From: UBA5905 sp964609975
GTDB taxonomy: Bacteria; Bacillota; Clostridia; Oscillospirales; Acutalibacteraceae
Reading direction: 5' to 3'
Assembly (NCBI GenBank): GCA_964609975.1
Contig: CAZSTR010000004.1
Span: 4,304 to 68,303, forward strand
Length of the DNA stretch: 64,000 bases
Below the pieces are notes generated by a model. That model was not told the DNA's origin and did not search any database. It saw only the letters and a list, made by a program, of their open reading frames with translations. The translations under genes were made by a program, and so were the position numbers. Of this stretch, positions 32,896 to 41,806 are shown in pieces; the first letter of the stretch is position 1; each line of letters starts with the position of its first letter.

Positions 32896-34383
32896 TCAGC
32901 GGGTATATCCGCAATATTTCTCATAAAAGGCCGGGAGCGCCTGCTTTCGGTTGAGCATTTCCTCCAGACCGGCGTTATATTCATAGGGAAATTTATAGTT
33001 GAAAATCCGCTCCAGATAGTCTGTGCCCGGCTGCTTCAGCTTCGAAACTGCTCCGGCGCCACAGCCGAGAATTGTGTGGGTCTCATCCATAATATACACA
33101 TTATACAGTCCCTCACAGCCCGGCTTCGCCCAGCCCACATTTTCCTGGTTTCCCACGGTGCGGCTCTGGCGATAGAGATAATAGGGGCGATACCCCGCCA
33201 CCGGCAATGTCTGGGCAGAGCAGCGCACCATCTGCACCGTTTCCTCCTCGGCACGATAATCGGCTCGGTGCTGGAGCATGATGTTGGACGCCCGCTTCAT
33301 GGAAAGGGTATGCACCGTCACGCTTTCCGGATCCAGCGCCAGAATTTTCTCCAGCGTGTCGCAAAAGCCCGCATAGGAATCCCCCGGCAAACCGGCAATC
33401 AAATCCGTGTTGATGTTTTCGAAGCCGGCGCGACGCGCCAGCGCAAAGGAGTCATAGAACTGCTCCACCGTGTGCCGCCGGCCGATGCCGTCCAGCACCG
33501 ACTGCTGCAAGGTTTGGGGATTGATGCTCACCCGTCCCACACCGGCGGCGCGCAACGCCGCCAGCTTTTTCGCCGTCACCGTGTCCGGCCGGCCGGCCTC
33601 CACCGTATATTCCCGCAACGCGGACAAATCGAAGCTCTCCTCCACCGCCTTCAGCACCGCTGTCAGCTGCTCCGCGGTCAGCGTGGTTGGCGTGCCGCCG
33701 CCGAAATAGACTGTTTCCAGCCGCAGACCCATGGATTTTGCCAGCGTCCCCGTGTACCGAAGCTCCTCACACAGCTTTTCCACATAGGCCGGAATCAGCT
33801 TCTGCGCCCGTTCCACCGTCTGGGAGACAAAGGAGCAATAGTCACAGCGGGTGGGACAAAAGGGGATGGACACATACAGGCTGAAGGAATCCGGCCGGGA
33901 AAGAGACAACAGCTCGTTTTCCATCGCCAGGGTTTCCCGGCAAAGGGAAAGCTTTTCCTCGCTGACCAACAGCTTTTCCCGGAAATAGGCTAGCGCCTGC
34001 TCCTGTCCCTGCTCTCGCACCAGACGGCGCAGCAGCTTCACCGGGCGCACCCCGGTCACCAGCCCCCAGGTTTGGGAAAAGCCCAACAACTCCGCCAGCA
34101 GGCGATATAACAGCGTACACAGCGCCAGCTCGCACCGGTCGAACAGCTCTGCCCCCGGCGCCACCCGCTCCTCCAGCGTGCGGTCAAACTCCTCCAGCCG
34201 CACCCGGCAGGAAACCCTTGCGCCATCTCCGTCAGCGGCCATGTCACATTCCGCCGTCAGGCAATCCACCCGCTCCGGCGCAGCCTCCTCCCGATGGGTG
34301 ACGATTTTCTCCAGCGGAAGAAACAGCCGGCTCACATTCTCTAATTCAAAATGATAATCGTTGCCACGCAAATAAATCTGCAT
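32896..34383 (-). CDS. hemZ: Coproporphyrinogen dehydrogenase HemZ (radical SAM)
   Basis: A 495-residue HemN-family radical SAM protein. The N-terminal 160 residues are the HemZ-specific region; the radical SAM core follows with YVSIPFCPTRCDYCSF (about residue 168), giving the C-x3-C-x2-C cluster site, then FGGGTPTTL, VEAGRPDT and NTDLIAGLPGDS. HemZ acts on coproporphyrinogen without oxygen in anaerobic Gram-positives, although many clostridia keep it without full haem synthesis and its true role there is open. It is the last gene of the recJ-relA-dtd-MBL string, 80 bases after the MBL hydrolase, and carries the string's terminator. Confidence 0.94.
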   Translation of the reverse strand: MQIYLRGNDYHFELENVSRLFLPLEKIVTHREEAAPERVDCLTAECDMAADGDGARVSCRVRLEEFDRTLEERVAPGAELFDRCELALCTLLYRLLAELLGFSQTWGLVTGVRPVKLLRRLVREQGQEQALAYFREKLLVSEEKLSLCRETLAMENELLSLSRPDSFSLYVSIPFCPTRCDYCSFVSQTVERAQKLIPAYVEKLCEELRYTGTLAKSMGLRLETVYFGGGTPTTLTAEQLTAVLKAVEESFDLSALREYTVEAGRPDTVTAKKLAALRAAGVGRVSINPQTLQQSVLDGIGRRHTVEQFYDSFALARRAGFENINTDLIAGLPGDSYAGFCDTLEKILALDPESVTVHTLSMKRASNIMLQHRADYRAEEETVQMVRCSAQTLPVAGYRPYYLYRQSRTVGNQENVGWAKPGCEGLYNVYIMDETHTILGCGAGAVSKLKQPGTDYLERIFNYKFPYEYNAGLEEMLNRKQALPAFYEKYCGYTR

Positions 34384-34462
34384 AAATCGGAAAACTCCCT
34401 ATTCTTTCTCACTTGGCCGCCCGTTCCCCGCGACCCTTCACCAAAAGCCTCGCTCCGTCAAA

Positions 34463-35074
34463 TCAAAAACGGATTCTCCCCCTTTCTCCGGCGATGGTCG
34501 TTTCCGGGCCATGCCCCGGATAAACCGCCGTTTCCGGCGGAAGCTTCATCAGCCGGCACAGGGAGCGCCGCAAGGCTACGCCGTCCCCGCCGGGGAAATC
34601 CGTGCGGCCGACGCCGTCCGCGAACAGGGTGTCCCCCGAAAACAGCACACCCTCTCCCAAAAAGCAAATGCTCCCCGGCGTATGTCCGGGCGTCTCCAAC
34701 ACCGTCAGCTGTTCTCCGCCGAGGGCGAGCACATCCCCCTCCCGCAGACAGCGACCCGCCACCGGGAAAAGAGGCATCGCCCGGCCAAACCAGTCATACA
34801 GGCTCGTCATCGGACTGTTCAGCGCCGGTGCATCCGCTTCATGCACCCACAGCGGAATGGACAGCGCTACGCAAATTTTCGCTGCCCCATCCATGTGGTC
34901 AAAATGAGCATGAGTCAGCACCACCGCAACCGGCGTCAGCGCAAGCTGACGCACCAACGCCAGCAGGCGCTCCGGCTCGTCCCCAGGATCCACAATCAAA
35001 CCCTGGCCGTTTTCGGCGCGCAGCAAATAGCAATTCGCCTCCAGCTCCCCCACCGGGACACACAGCACTTTCAT
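34463..35074 (-). CDS. MBL-fold metallohydrolase (glyoxalase II-like)
   Basis: A 203-residue metallo-beta-lactamase-fold hydrolase with the zinc motif THAHFDHMDG (about residues 53-62), TPGHTPGSICF with a third His (about 130) and SGDTLF with the bridging Asp (about 150). This is the YqgX/GloB-like family often found after dtd in clostridia; the substrate may be a thioester such as S-lactoylglutathione analogues. The start is ATG 35074, eight bases after AAGGAG, overlapping the dtd stop by four bases (ATGA), so the two are translationally coupled. hemZ follows. Confidence 0.93.
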   Translation of the reverse strand: MKVLCVPVGELEANCYLLRAENGQGLIVDPGDEPERLLALVRQLALTPVAVVLTHAHFDHMDGAAKICVALSIPLWVHEADAPALNSPMTSLYDWFGRAMPLFPVAGRCLREGDVLALGGEQLTVLETPGHTPGSICFLGEGVLFSGDTLFADGVGRTDFPGGDGVALRRSLCRLMKLPPETAVYPGHGPETTIAGERGRIRF

Positions 35075-35538
35075 TCGACGGTCTCCTTTTTCCAAATATC
35101 CGTGTCTAAAAGAATTGTCACCGGCCCGTCATTGAGGAGCGAAACCTGCATATCCGCACCGAACACACCGGTTTCCACCCGCGCGACGCCCTGCTCCCGC
35201 AGGGCGCAAACCAGGCGGTCAAACAGCGGCTTCGCCACCTCCGGGCGCGCCGCGCCGAAAAAATCCGGGCGGCGACCATGCTTCACATTGGCACACAGGG
35301 TGAACTGGGACACCGCCAGCACACCGCCGCCGATGTCCAAAACCGAACGGTTCATTTTCCCTTGCTCGTCCTCAAAGACCCGTAGCTGTGCCACCTTTTT
35401 CGCCAACAGCTCCGCCTGCTCCGGCGTGTCCTCCGGGCAGACGCCCACCAACAGCAGCACTCCGTTTTCAATGGCGCCGACAGTTTCGGAATCCACCCGC
35501 ACCTGTGCATGACGCACACGCTGATACACCGCTTTCAT
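35071..35538 (-). CDS. dtd: D-aminoacyl-tRNA deacylase
   Basis: A 155-residue DTD that removes D-amino acids (and glycine from tRNA-Ala) mischarged on tRNA. The two active-site motifs are SQFTLCANVKHGRRPDF (about residues 81-97) and the cis-Gly-Pro loop NDGPVTILLD (about 136-145). The start is ATG 35538. It lies 14 bases after relA and overlaps the MBL hydrolase gene by four bases. The relA-dtd pairing is common across Firmicutes. Confidence 0.96.
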   Translation of the reverse strand: MKAVYQRVRHAQVRVDSETVGAIENGVLLLVGVCPEDTPEQAELLAKKVAQLRVFEDEQGKMNRSVLDIGGGVLAVSQFTLCANVKHGRRPDFFGAARPEVAKPLFDRLVCALREQGVARVETGVFGADMQVSLLNDGPVTILLDTDIWKKETVE

Positions 35539-35552
35539 CTGCTTTTCTCCGT

Positions 35553-37754
35553 TCAGCCGGAGGTGCGCTCCACACGGTCCACCGTGTCCACCGCCTCCAG
35601 CTTTTTCATAATCATTTGCAAATGCTCTACCCCGGTCACCACCACCGTGATGGTGACCACGGCGCTTCCGTTTTCCAAATCCCGCGCGTTCACCGCGTGA
35701 ACGGTCACATGCATCCCGGCCAGCACCGTGGTGATTTTCAGCAGAAGGTTGTCTCCGCTGGCGGCGGTGATGCGCAAATTCGCATAGGATTCCGTTTTCT
35801 GACCGGATTCCCATTGCACCGCAATCCAGCGCTCCCGGTTAGCCGCCTCCTCCACCACGCGGGGCACATTCGTGCAATCCCGCCGATGGATGGACACGCC
35901 ATAGCCACGGGTGATAAACCCGATGATGGGGTCGCCCGGAACCGGGTTACAGCACTGAGCGAACTTCACCAGACAGTCCTCCATGCCGTCCACGATGACG
36001 CCGCCATTATTATGCCGATGGCGTGGCGGGGGGGTGAGAATCTTCGGCGCGGTCTGGGCCTCGGTGTGCTCCTCCCTCTGGATGCGGTTGTATTCCTCTT
36101 TCATCCGCGGAATGAGCCGGGAAAGCAGAATTCCGCCATACCCGATTGCCGCATAAAAATCCTCCAGAGAGGCACAGTGCTGACGCCTGCATAGCTCCTG
36201 CAGGAAGGTCTCCATCCGCTCCTCCGGCAACCGAATCAGGTTGCGGGACAGCTCACGCTCCAGCTCGGCGCGTCCCTGCTGGATGTTTTCCTCCCGGCGC
36301 TCCCGCTTGAACCAGCTGCGAATTTTATTGCGGGCTTCGCCAGTGTGCACGATGTTCAGCCAGTCGCGGCTGGGGCCGTGATCCGGCGCCGAGGTAGTCA
36401 AAACCTCAACGATTTCCCCTGTTTTGACACGATAATCCAGCGGGACAATACGCCCGTCCACCTTCGCGCCAACCATGCGATGACCCACCGCCGTGTGAAT
36501 CGCATAGGCGAAATCAATCACCGTGCTTCCCTCCGGCAGGGTGATCACATCCCCCTTCGGCGTGAACACAAACACATCGTCGATGTTCAAATCCGTTTTG
36601 ATGCTGCGCACAATGTCCTCGGCATCGTCCACATCCTGCTGGTTTTCGATGAACTGGCGCACCCAGGCCAGCCGCTCATCCAGCCGATCCTGCCGCTGGA
36701 TGCCCAGCTTGTATTTCCAGTGGGCGGCGATGCCGTATTCCGCTGTATAATGCATTTCAAAGGTGCGAATCTGCACCTCGAAGGGGATTTTCTCCTTGCT
36801 CACAACGGTGGTGTGCAACGACTGATACATATTGGCCTTCGGGGTGGAAATATAATCCTTGAAGCGATTGGGCAGAGGCCGAAACAGCTCATGCACCAGC
36901 CCCAACGCGTTATAACAGTCGTTGATGGTTTCCACAATCACCCGCACCGCATACACATCGAAGATCTCGTCGAAGGCATGCCCCTGAATATACATTTTTC
37001 GATAAATTCCAGCGATGCTTTTCACCCGGCCGGACATTTGCGCCTGCACGCCGTATGCGGCCAAACGCTCCCGAATACGCTCCTGAATTCCGGCGAGAAA
37101 GGCCGAGCGCTCCTCTGCCCGCATCGCCAGATTATCCTCGATTTCCTTATAGGCCACCGGATCCAGCACCCGCAGAGACAAATCCTCCAGCTCCTCCTTG
37201 ATGGAGCGAATGCCCAGTCGGTGCGCCAGCGGCGCATAAATGTCCATGGTTTCCCGCGCCTTGTCCCGTTGCTTTTGCTCCGGCCAGCCATCGCTGGTGC
37301 GCATATTGTGCAGACGGTCGGCCAGCTTGATAATCATGACGCGGATATCCTTGGACATGGCCAACAGCATTTTCCGCACATTTTCTGCCTGCTGTTCCTC
37401 TTTGGAATAGAAGTTCATTTTGGTGATCTTCGTCACGCCGTCCACGAGGTTCGCCACATCAGCGCCGAAGGTATCCGCCACCTCCGCCAGCTCCACCGGC
37501 GTGTCCTCCACCACATCATGAAGAAGCGCAGCCACCACCGCGTCGCTGTCCATGCCCATCTCCACCAGAATGCAGGCCACATGCAACGGATGACAGATAT
37601 ACTCCTCCCCGGACTGGCGTCGCTGACCGGCATGGGCCCGCTCCGCCAGGGCGGCTGCTTGCCAAATTCGGTCCAGCTGATAATTCTTTCCGCTCTCCTC
37701 CAGCTGTTTCTTCAACAACGCCTTCACCGACTCGGTTGTTTCACGCACCGCCAC
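35553..37754 (-). CDS. relA: Bifunctional (p)ppGpp synthetase/hydrolase (Rel)
   Basis: A 733-residue long RSH protein that makes and degrades (p)ppGpp on the ribosome. The N-terminal HD hydrolase (QSGEEYICHPLHVACIL with HDVVEDT, about residues 46-85) is intact, as is the synthetase (YAVRVIV, KANMYQSLHTTVV, about 260-320). TGS (DDVFVFTPKGDVITLPEGST, about 395) and a C-terminal ACT domain follow. Both catalytic centres look active. The start is GTG 37754 with AAGGAGG six bases upstream, overlapping recJ by 14 bases. Confidence 0.97.
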   Translation of the reverse strand: MAVRETTESVKALLKKQLEESGKNYQLDRIWQAAALAERAHAGQRRQSGEEYICHPLHVACILVEMGMDSDAVVAALLHDVVEDTPVELAEVADTFGADVANLVDGVTKITKMNFYSKEEQQAENVRKMLLAMSKDIRVMIIKLADRLHNMRTSDGWPEQKQRDKARETMDIYAPLAHRLGIRSIKEELEDLSLRVLDPVAYKEIEDNLAMRAEERSAFLAGIQERIRERLAAYGVQAQMSGRVKSIAGIYRKMYIQGHAFDEIFDVYAVRVIVETINDCYNALGLVHELFRPLPNRFKDYISTPKANMYQSLHTTVVSKEKIPFEVQIRTFEMHYTAEYGIAAHWKYKLGIQRQDRLDERLAWVRQFIENQQDVDDAEDIVRSIKTDLNIDDVFVFTPKGDVITLPEGSTVIDFAYAIHTAVGHRMVGAKVDGRIVPLDYRVKTGEIVEVLTTSAPDHGPSRDWLNIVHTGEARNKIRSWFKRERREENIQQGRAELERELSRNLIRLPEERMETFLQELCRRQHCASLEDFYAAIGYGGILLSRLIPRMKEEYNRIQREEHTEAQTAPKILTPPPRHRHNNGGVIVDGMEDCLVKFAQCCNPVPGDPIIGFITRGYGVSIHRRDCTNVPRVVEEAANRERWIAVQWESGQKTESYANLRITAASGDNLLLKITTVLAGMHVTVHAVNARDLENGSAVVTITVVVTGVEHLQMIMKKLEAVDTVDRVERTSG

Positions 37755-39822
37755 AGGGATCCTCCTTTCGCATAATAAACCGCCAAACAGGCGTTTGGGT
37801 CAAATCCGTCTTTCCGGCGGCGGGCAGCTGCCGAATTTCCAACAGCTCGCCTCGGTCCAGCACCGCAATCAGCCCCGCCTCCCGGCAGGTCTCCAGCGCC
37901 ACCAGCAATGACAGAGGCGCCGGCGATGCGCTCTCCGTCCGGCCGCCGATGCGGGCCACCGCCATTTGCAGCTGCTCCGCCGTGCCGGCCCACACGCCGC
38001 AGGAATGAATCATGCTGTATACCCTCGCCAACAGCTCCCGGTCAGGAAGCGCCTCCTCCGCCGGAGGACACTCCTCCCGGCGCATCAGCCGCTCGAAGCG
38101 CCCAAGCGCCTGAATCCAGCCCTCCCGCTCCGTTTGGGCATAGCTGATGTCTCGAATACGCACGCTGACGGTGGCGCTTCCACGATATTCGTTTTTGTCC
38201 AGCGAAACAACGCAATTCACCGTTGACCCGCAGGGAATGGGAAGCTCCGCCGGCGTCCGATTGAACAAAACCGCGCTGATGCGCACCGCATCCCGGCTTA
38301 GAGACAGGCGCAGATGCTTTCCGCCCCCCATGGCGGTGATATTATCCAGCTGCATCCGGGACAGACAAAACAGCGGCGCCGGATTTCCCGCGCCCACCGG
38401 CTCCATCACATCCATCAGCAGCAGCTTTTCCATGTTGATTTGATCCGGGCGCAGACGCAACGCAATCGGAAGCTCCGCCACCGGCATACGGGGACATTTC
38501 TCTGCCGCCCAGCGGTTGATACGCTCTCGCAGAGCCGCAACCCGCTCTCGCGGCAGAGACAGCCCGGCGGCCATTTCGTGGCCGCCGAAGACGGTCAGCA
38601 AATCGGCGCAGGCCTCAAGCCCCGCATACAGAGAAACGCCCTCCACACTGCGGCCGGAGCCATGAGCCATTCCGTCCTCGTCCACGCTCAGCACCAGCGT
38701 CGGCTTTCCATATTGCTCCGCCAGCCGGGCGGCCAAAATTCCCAGCAAACCGCCATGCCAGCCCTCGCCGCAAACCACCAGCACCCGTTGCCAAGCCCAT
38801 TCGGGATGCGCTTCCAGCTCCTTTTCCGCCAGCGCAAAAAGCTGTTGGCTCATCTCCCGGCGCTGGCTGTTCATTCCATGAATCTGCTCCGCCAGCCGGG
38901 CGGCCTCCCCGTCATCCTCCGCCAAAAGCAGACGCAGAGCCACCTCCGGGTCGCCCATGCGACCGGCCGCGTTCAAACGGGGCGCCAGCGAAAAGGACAC
39001 CGTTGTGGCCGTCAGCTCCTTATCGTCACAGTCGGCGATGCGGCGCAGCGCCCGCAGGCCGGGACGCTCGCTCGCCTCCAGCAACGCCATGGCTCGCCGC
39101 AGCAAATCCCGATTTCCCCCGGTCAACGGCACCAAATCCGCCAGCGTTCCCAAGGCCACCAAATCGCCATACCGCTGAAGAGCGGTCTCTCCGTCCCCCT
39201 CCAGCACACAGGCCAGCATGAACGCCACCTCCACGCCGGCCATATTTACACAACCGCTTTCACAATCCGGCCGATGGGGGTTCACCACCGCCTGCACCGC
39301 CGGCAACAACGCCGGGGGCTGGTGATGGTCGGTCACCACAATATCCACGCCTGCCTCGGTGGCAAAGGCCACCTCCTCCGGGGAAAGAGAGACGCCCGTG
39401 TCCACCGTCACAATCAGCTTCACACCCTTTGCGGCGATTTGCGCCAGCTGTTCCCGGTGCAAGCCATAGCCCTCCTCCCGGTGGGGGATTTGCCATTCCA
39501 CCGTCGCCCCCAGCTCCCGCAGACAGGTATAGAGAAGAACCGTCGCCGTGACGCCATCCACATCATAATCACCATAGACCAGCATCGGCTCCCCGGCATC
39601 CACCGCCTGCCAAATTCGCTCGGCGGCCTTCTCCATGTCCGCAAAGGAATAGGGGTCGGTTTCCTCGCCGGTGCCGATGATATAGGCAAACACCTCCTCC
39701 GGGGAACGCAAGCCTTGGGTGGTCAACAGTAACGACAAAAAGGGATGAATCTCACATTCCTCCGCCAGCTCAGCGGCCAGCTCTGTATCCAGCTCAGCAA
39801 AACGCCAACGGCGCATACGCAC
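37741..39822 (-). CDS. recJ: Single-stranded-DNA-specific exonuclease RecJ
   Basis: A roughly 693-residue 5'-3' exonuclease of repair and recombination. The DHH domain shows VYGDYDVDGVTATVLLYTC (about residue 73) and VVTDHHQPPALLP (about 153); the DHHA1 part has GEGWHGGLLGILAARL and the conserved GGHEMAAGLSL. The C-terminus is extended with an OB-like domain as in Gram-positive RecJ. I prefer GTG 39822, which has GGGGGAG five bases upstream; ATG 39816 is also possible. An in-frame extension to 40056 overlaps aspS and its terminator and is not supported. recJ overlaps relA at its end. Confidence 0.95.
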   Translation of the reverse strand: MRMRRWRFAELDTELAAELAEECEIHPFLSLLLTTQGLRSPEEVFAYIIGTGEETDPYSFADMEKAAERIWQAVDAGEPMLVYGDYDVDGVTATVLLYTCLRELGATVEWQIPHREEGYGLHREQLAQIAAKGVKLIVTVDTGVSLSPEEVAFATEAGVDIVVTDHHQPPALLPAVQAVVNPHRPDCESGCVNMAGVEVAFMLACVLEGDGETALQRYGDLVALGTLADLVPLTGGNRDLLRRAMALLEASERPGLRALRRIADCDDKELTATTVSFSLAPRLNAAGRMGDPEVALRLLLAEDDGEAARLAEQIHGMNSQRREMSQQLFALAEKELEAHPEWAWQRVLVVCGEGWHGGLLGILAARLAEQYGKPTLVLSVDEDGMAHGSGRSVEGVSLYAGLEACADLLTVFGGHEMAAGLSLPRERVAALRERINRWAAEKCPRMPVAELPIALRLRPDQINMEKLLLMDVMEPVGAGNPAPLFCLSRMQLDNITAMGGGKHLRLSLSRDAVRISAVLFNRTPAELPIPCGSTVNCVVSLDKNEYRGSATVSVRIRDISYAQTEREGWIQALGRFERLMRREECPPAEEALPDRELLARVYSMIHSCGVWAGTAEQLQMAVARIGGRTESASPAPLSLLVALETCREAGLIAVLDRGELLEIRQLPAAGKTDLTQTPVWRFIMRKEDPCGGA

Positions 39823-39931
39823 GGAGACTCCCCCTTTTAACTTTACTTTATATGCCCCTATTTTAACACTCCGGCGAAAAATATTCAACTCATTTCTGCG
39901 CAAAACCGCCAGAACCGGCGAAAAAACAAAG

Positions 39932-39977
39932 AAAATCCGGAGAATTCTGCAAAAAATGCGGTCATTCTCCGGATTTT
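39932..39977 (-). terminator. Terminator of aspS
   Basis: A perfect 14-bp stem, 39932-39945 with 39964-39977, just after the aspS stop; minus-strand T tract follows. Confidence 0.85.
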
Positions 39978-39985
39978 GACGGGAT

Positions 39986-41785
39986 TTATTCGTTGTTTTC
40001 GGCCGGTTGCGTCGCCAACAGCCCGATACCCAGCTCCTTGAGCTGCTCGCCATCAACCGGCGCGGGGCAGTCAGTCATCAGCTCCGACATATTCTGCACC
40101 TTCGGATAGGCCAATACATCCCGCAGGCTGGCGGCGCCGATCATCTGCATCACCAGACGGTCCAAGCCGATAGCCATGCCGCCATGGGGCGGTGCGCCGA
40201 AGCGGAAGGCGTCCAGCAAATAGCCAAACTTCTGCTGAGCCTCCTCGTCCGACAGACCCAGGGCGCGGAACATATGTGCCTGCAGCTCCAGGTCGGTGAT
40301 GCGAATGGAGCCGGAGGCCAGTTCCACGCCGTTGAGCACCAGGTCATAGCATTTGGCATACACCTTTTCCGGCTCCGTGTCAAGATAGGGAACACATTCG
40401 TCCAACGGAGCAGTGAAGGGATGGTGCATCGCATCCCAGTGGTTGGTTTCCTCATTATACTCGAAGAAGGGGAACTCGGTGATCCACACCAGATTATAGC
40501 CCTCCCGCGGGATATTCAGCCGGTTCGCCAGCTCCAGACGCAGCGCGCCCAGCACGGACAGCGCGTGCTTTTTGTTGCCGTCCGCCACGATCAGCACCAC
40601 ATCGCCCTCCGCAGCACCGGCCGCAGACAGCAGACGCTGCATTTTCTCCTCCGTCAGGAATTTTGCGAAGGAAGAACTGCAATTTTCCGGCGTCCAGCGC
40701 ACAAAGGCCAGCCCCTTCGCGCCAATTCCCCGCACAAATTCGGTCAGCTTGTCGATGTCCTTCCGGGACAGAGAGGCGGCGGCACCCTTCGCCGTCAGGC
40801 AACGCACCGTTCCGCCCGCCTCCACCGCCGAGGTGAACACGCCGAAGCCGCAATCCTTCACCGTATCGGTCAGGTCAATCAGCTCCATACCAAAGCGAGT
40901 GTCCGGCTTGTCGGAGCCATAGCGCTCCATCGCCTCGGTATAGGTCAACCGGGGCAGGGGCAGGGGGATGTCCACATCCAGCGCCGTTTTGAACACCGAG
41001 CGCATGAAGCCCTCGCCCACCTCCAGCACATCCTCCACATCCACGAAGGACATTTCCATGTCAATCTGAGTGAATTCGGGCTGGCGATCCGCCCGCAAAT
41101 CCTCATCCCGGAAGCAACGGGCCAGCTGAATATACCGGTCGAAGCCCGCCACCATGCTCAGCTGCTTATACAGCTGAGGGGACTGGGGCAGAGCATAAAA
41201 CTCGCCGGGATGCACCCGACTGGGCACCAAAAAATCCCGTGCCCCTTCGGGGGTGGATTTGATGAGCATGGGCGTTTCCAGCTCGATGAAGCCCTGGCTG
41301 TCGAAATAGTCCCGCGTTGCCTTCGCGATGCGATGGCGCAACATGAGATTGCGCTGCAAATCCGGACGGCGCAAATCCAAATAGCGATATTTCAGGCGGG
41401 TGGCTTCCGCTGTTGTGCAATTTTCGCTAATTTCGAAGGGAGGCGTCTCCGCCTTGTTGAGAATTCGCAGCTCCTCCACGGCCAGCTCCACATCGCCCGT
41501 CGGAATTTCCTTGTTCCGCGCGGAGCGCACACGCACCTTGCCTCGCGCCGCAATCACATATTCACTGCGCAGAGAAAAAGCCTTCTCGAACACGGCCTTG
41601 TCCGTTTCCGTATCAAAGGCCAGCTGTAAAATCCCCGTGCGATCCCGCAAATCCACAAAAATCAGCTGTCCCAAATCCCGCTGACGCTGTACCCAGCCGA
41701 ACACAATAGCCTCCCGGCCGGCATGCTCCTCACGAAACTCTCCACAATAGGCCGTCCGTTTCCATCCACGAATTGTCTCTGCCAT
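39986..41785 (-). CDS. aspS: Aspartate--tRNA ligase
   Basis: A 599-residue bacterial-type class II synthetase. The N-terminal OB anticodon-binding domain (VFGWVQRQRDLGQLIFVDLRDRTG, about residues 30-55) precedes motif 2 (CFRDEDLRADRQPEFTQIDMEMSF), the bacterial GAD insertion (about 290-420) and motif 3 (GGMAIGLDRLVMQMIG). It charges tRNA-Asp. It lies 21 bases after hisS, so hisS-aspS form an operon as in many Firmicutes. The terminator at its end separates it from recJ. Confidence 0.98.
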   Translation of the reverse strand: MAETIRGWKRTAYCGEFREEHAGREAIVFGWVQRQRDLGQLIFVDLRDRTGILQLAFDTETDKAVFEKAFSLRSEYVIAARGKVRVRSARNKEIPTGDVELAVEELRILNKAETPPFEISENCTTAEATRLKYRYLDLRRPDLQRNLMLRHRIAKATRDYFDSQGFIELETPMLIKSTPEGARDFLVPSRVHPGEFYALPQSPQLYKQLSMVAGFDRYIQLARCFRDEDLRADRQPEFTQIDMEMSFVDVEDVLEVGEGFMRSVFKTALDVDIPLPLPRLTYTEAMERYGSDKPDTRFGMELIDLTDTVKDCGFGVFTSAVEAGGTVRCLTAKGAAASLSRKDIDKLTEFVRGIGAKGLAFVRWTPENCSSSFAKFLTEEKMQRLLSAAGAAEGDVVLIVADGNKKHALSVLGALRLELANRLNIPREGYNLVWITEFPFFEYNEETNHWDAMHHPFTAPLDECVPYLDTEPEKVYAKCYDLVLNGVELASGSIRITDLELQAHMFRALGLSDEEAQQKFGYLLDAFRFGAPPHGGMAIGLDRLVMQMIGAASLRDVLAYPKVQNMSELMTDCPAPVDGEQLKELGIGLLATQPAENNE

Positions 41786-41806
41786 ATCATTCTCTCCCCG
41801 CTCGTC

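Noticed and set aside
32697..32984. 95-codon minus-strand frame between hemZ and the zinc-ribbon gene
   Set aside because: Starts inside hemZ in another frame and crosses the hemZ terminator; no ribosome site.
36345..37775. Long open frame on the plus strand opposite relA (476 codons)
   Set aside because: It is antisense to relA, His/Gln-rich with no family motif and no ribosome site; long shadow frames are expected at this GC content.
38314..39732. Plus-strand frame opposite recJ (472 codons)
   Set aside because: Antisense shadow of an intact recJ; low-complexity His/Arg/Gln composition.
40007..41629. Plus-strand frame opposite aspS (540 codons)
   Set aside because: Antisense shadow; aspS motifs are complete on the minus strand.
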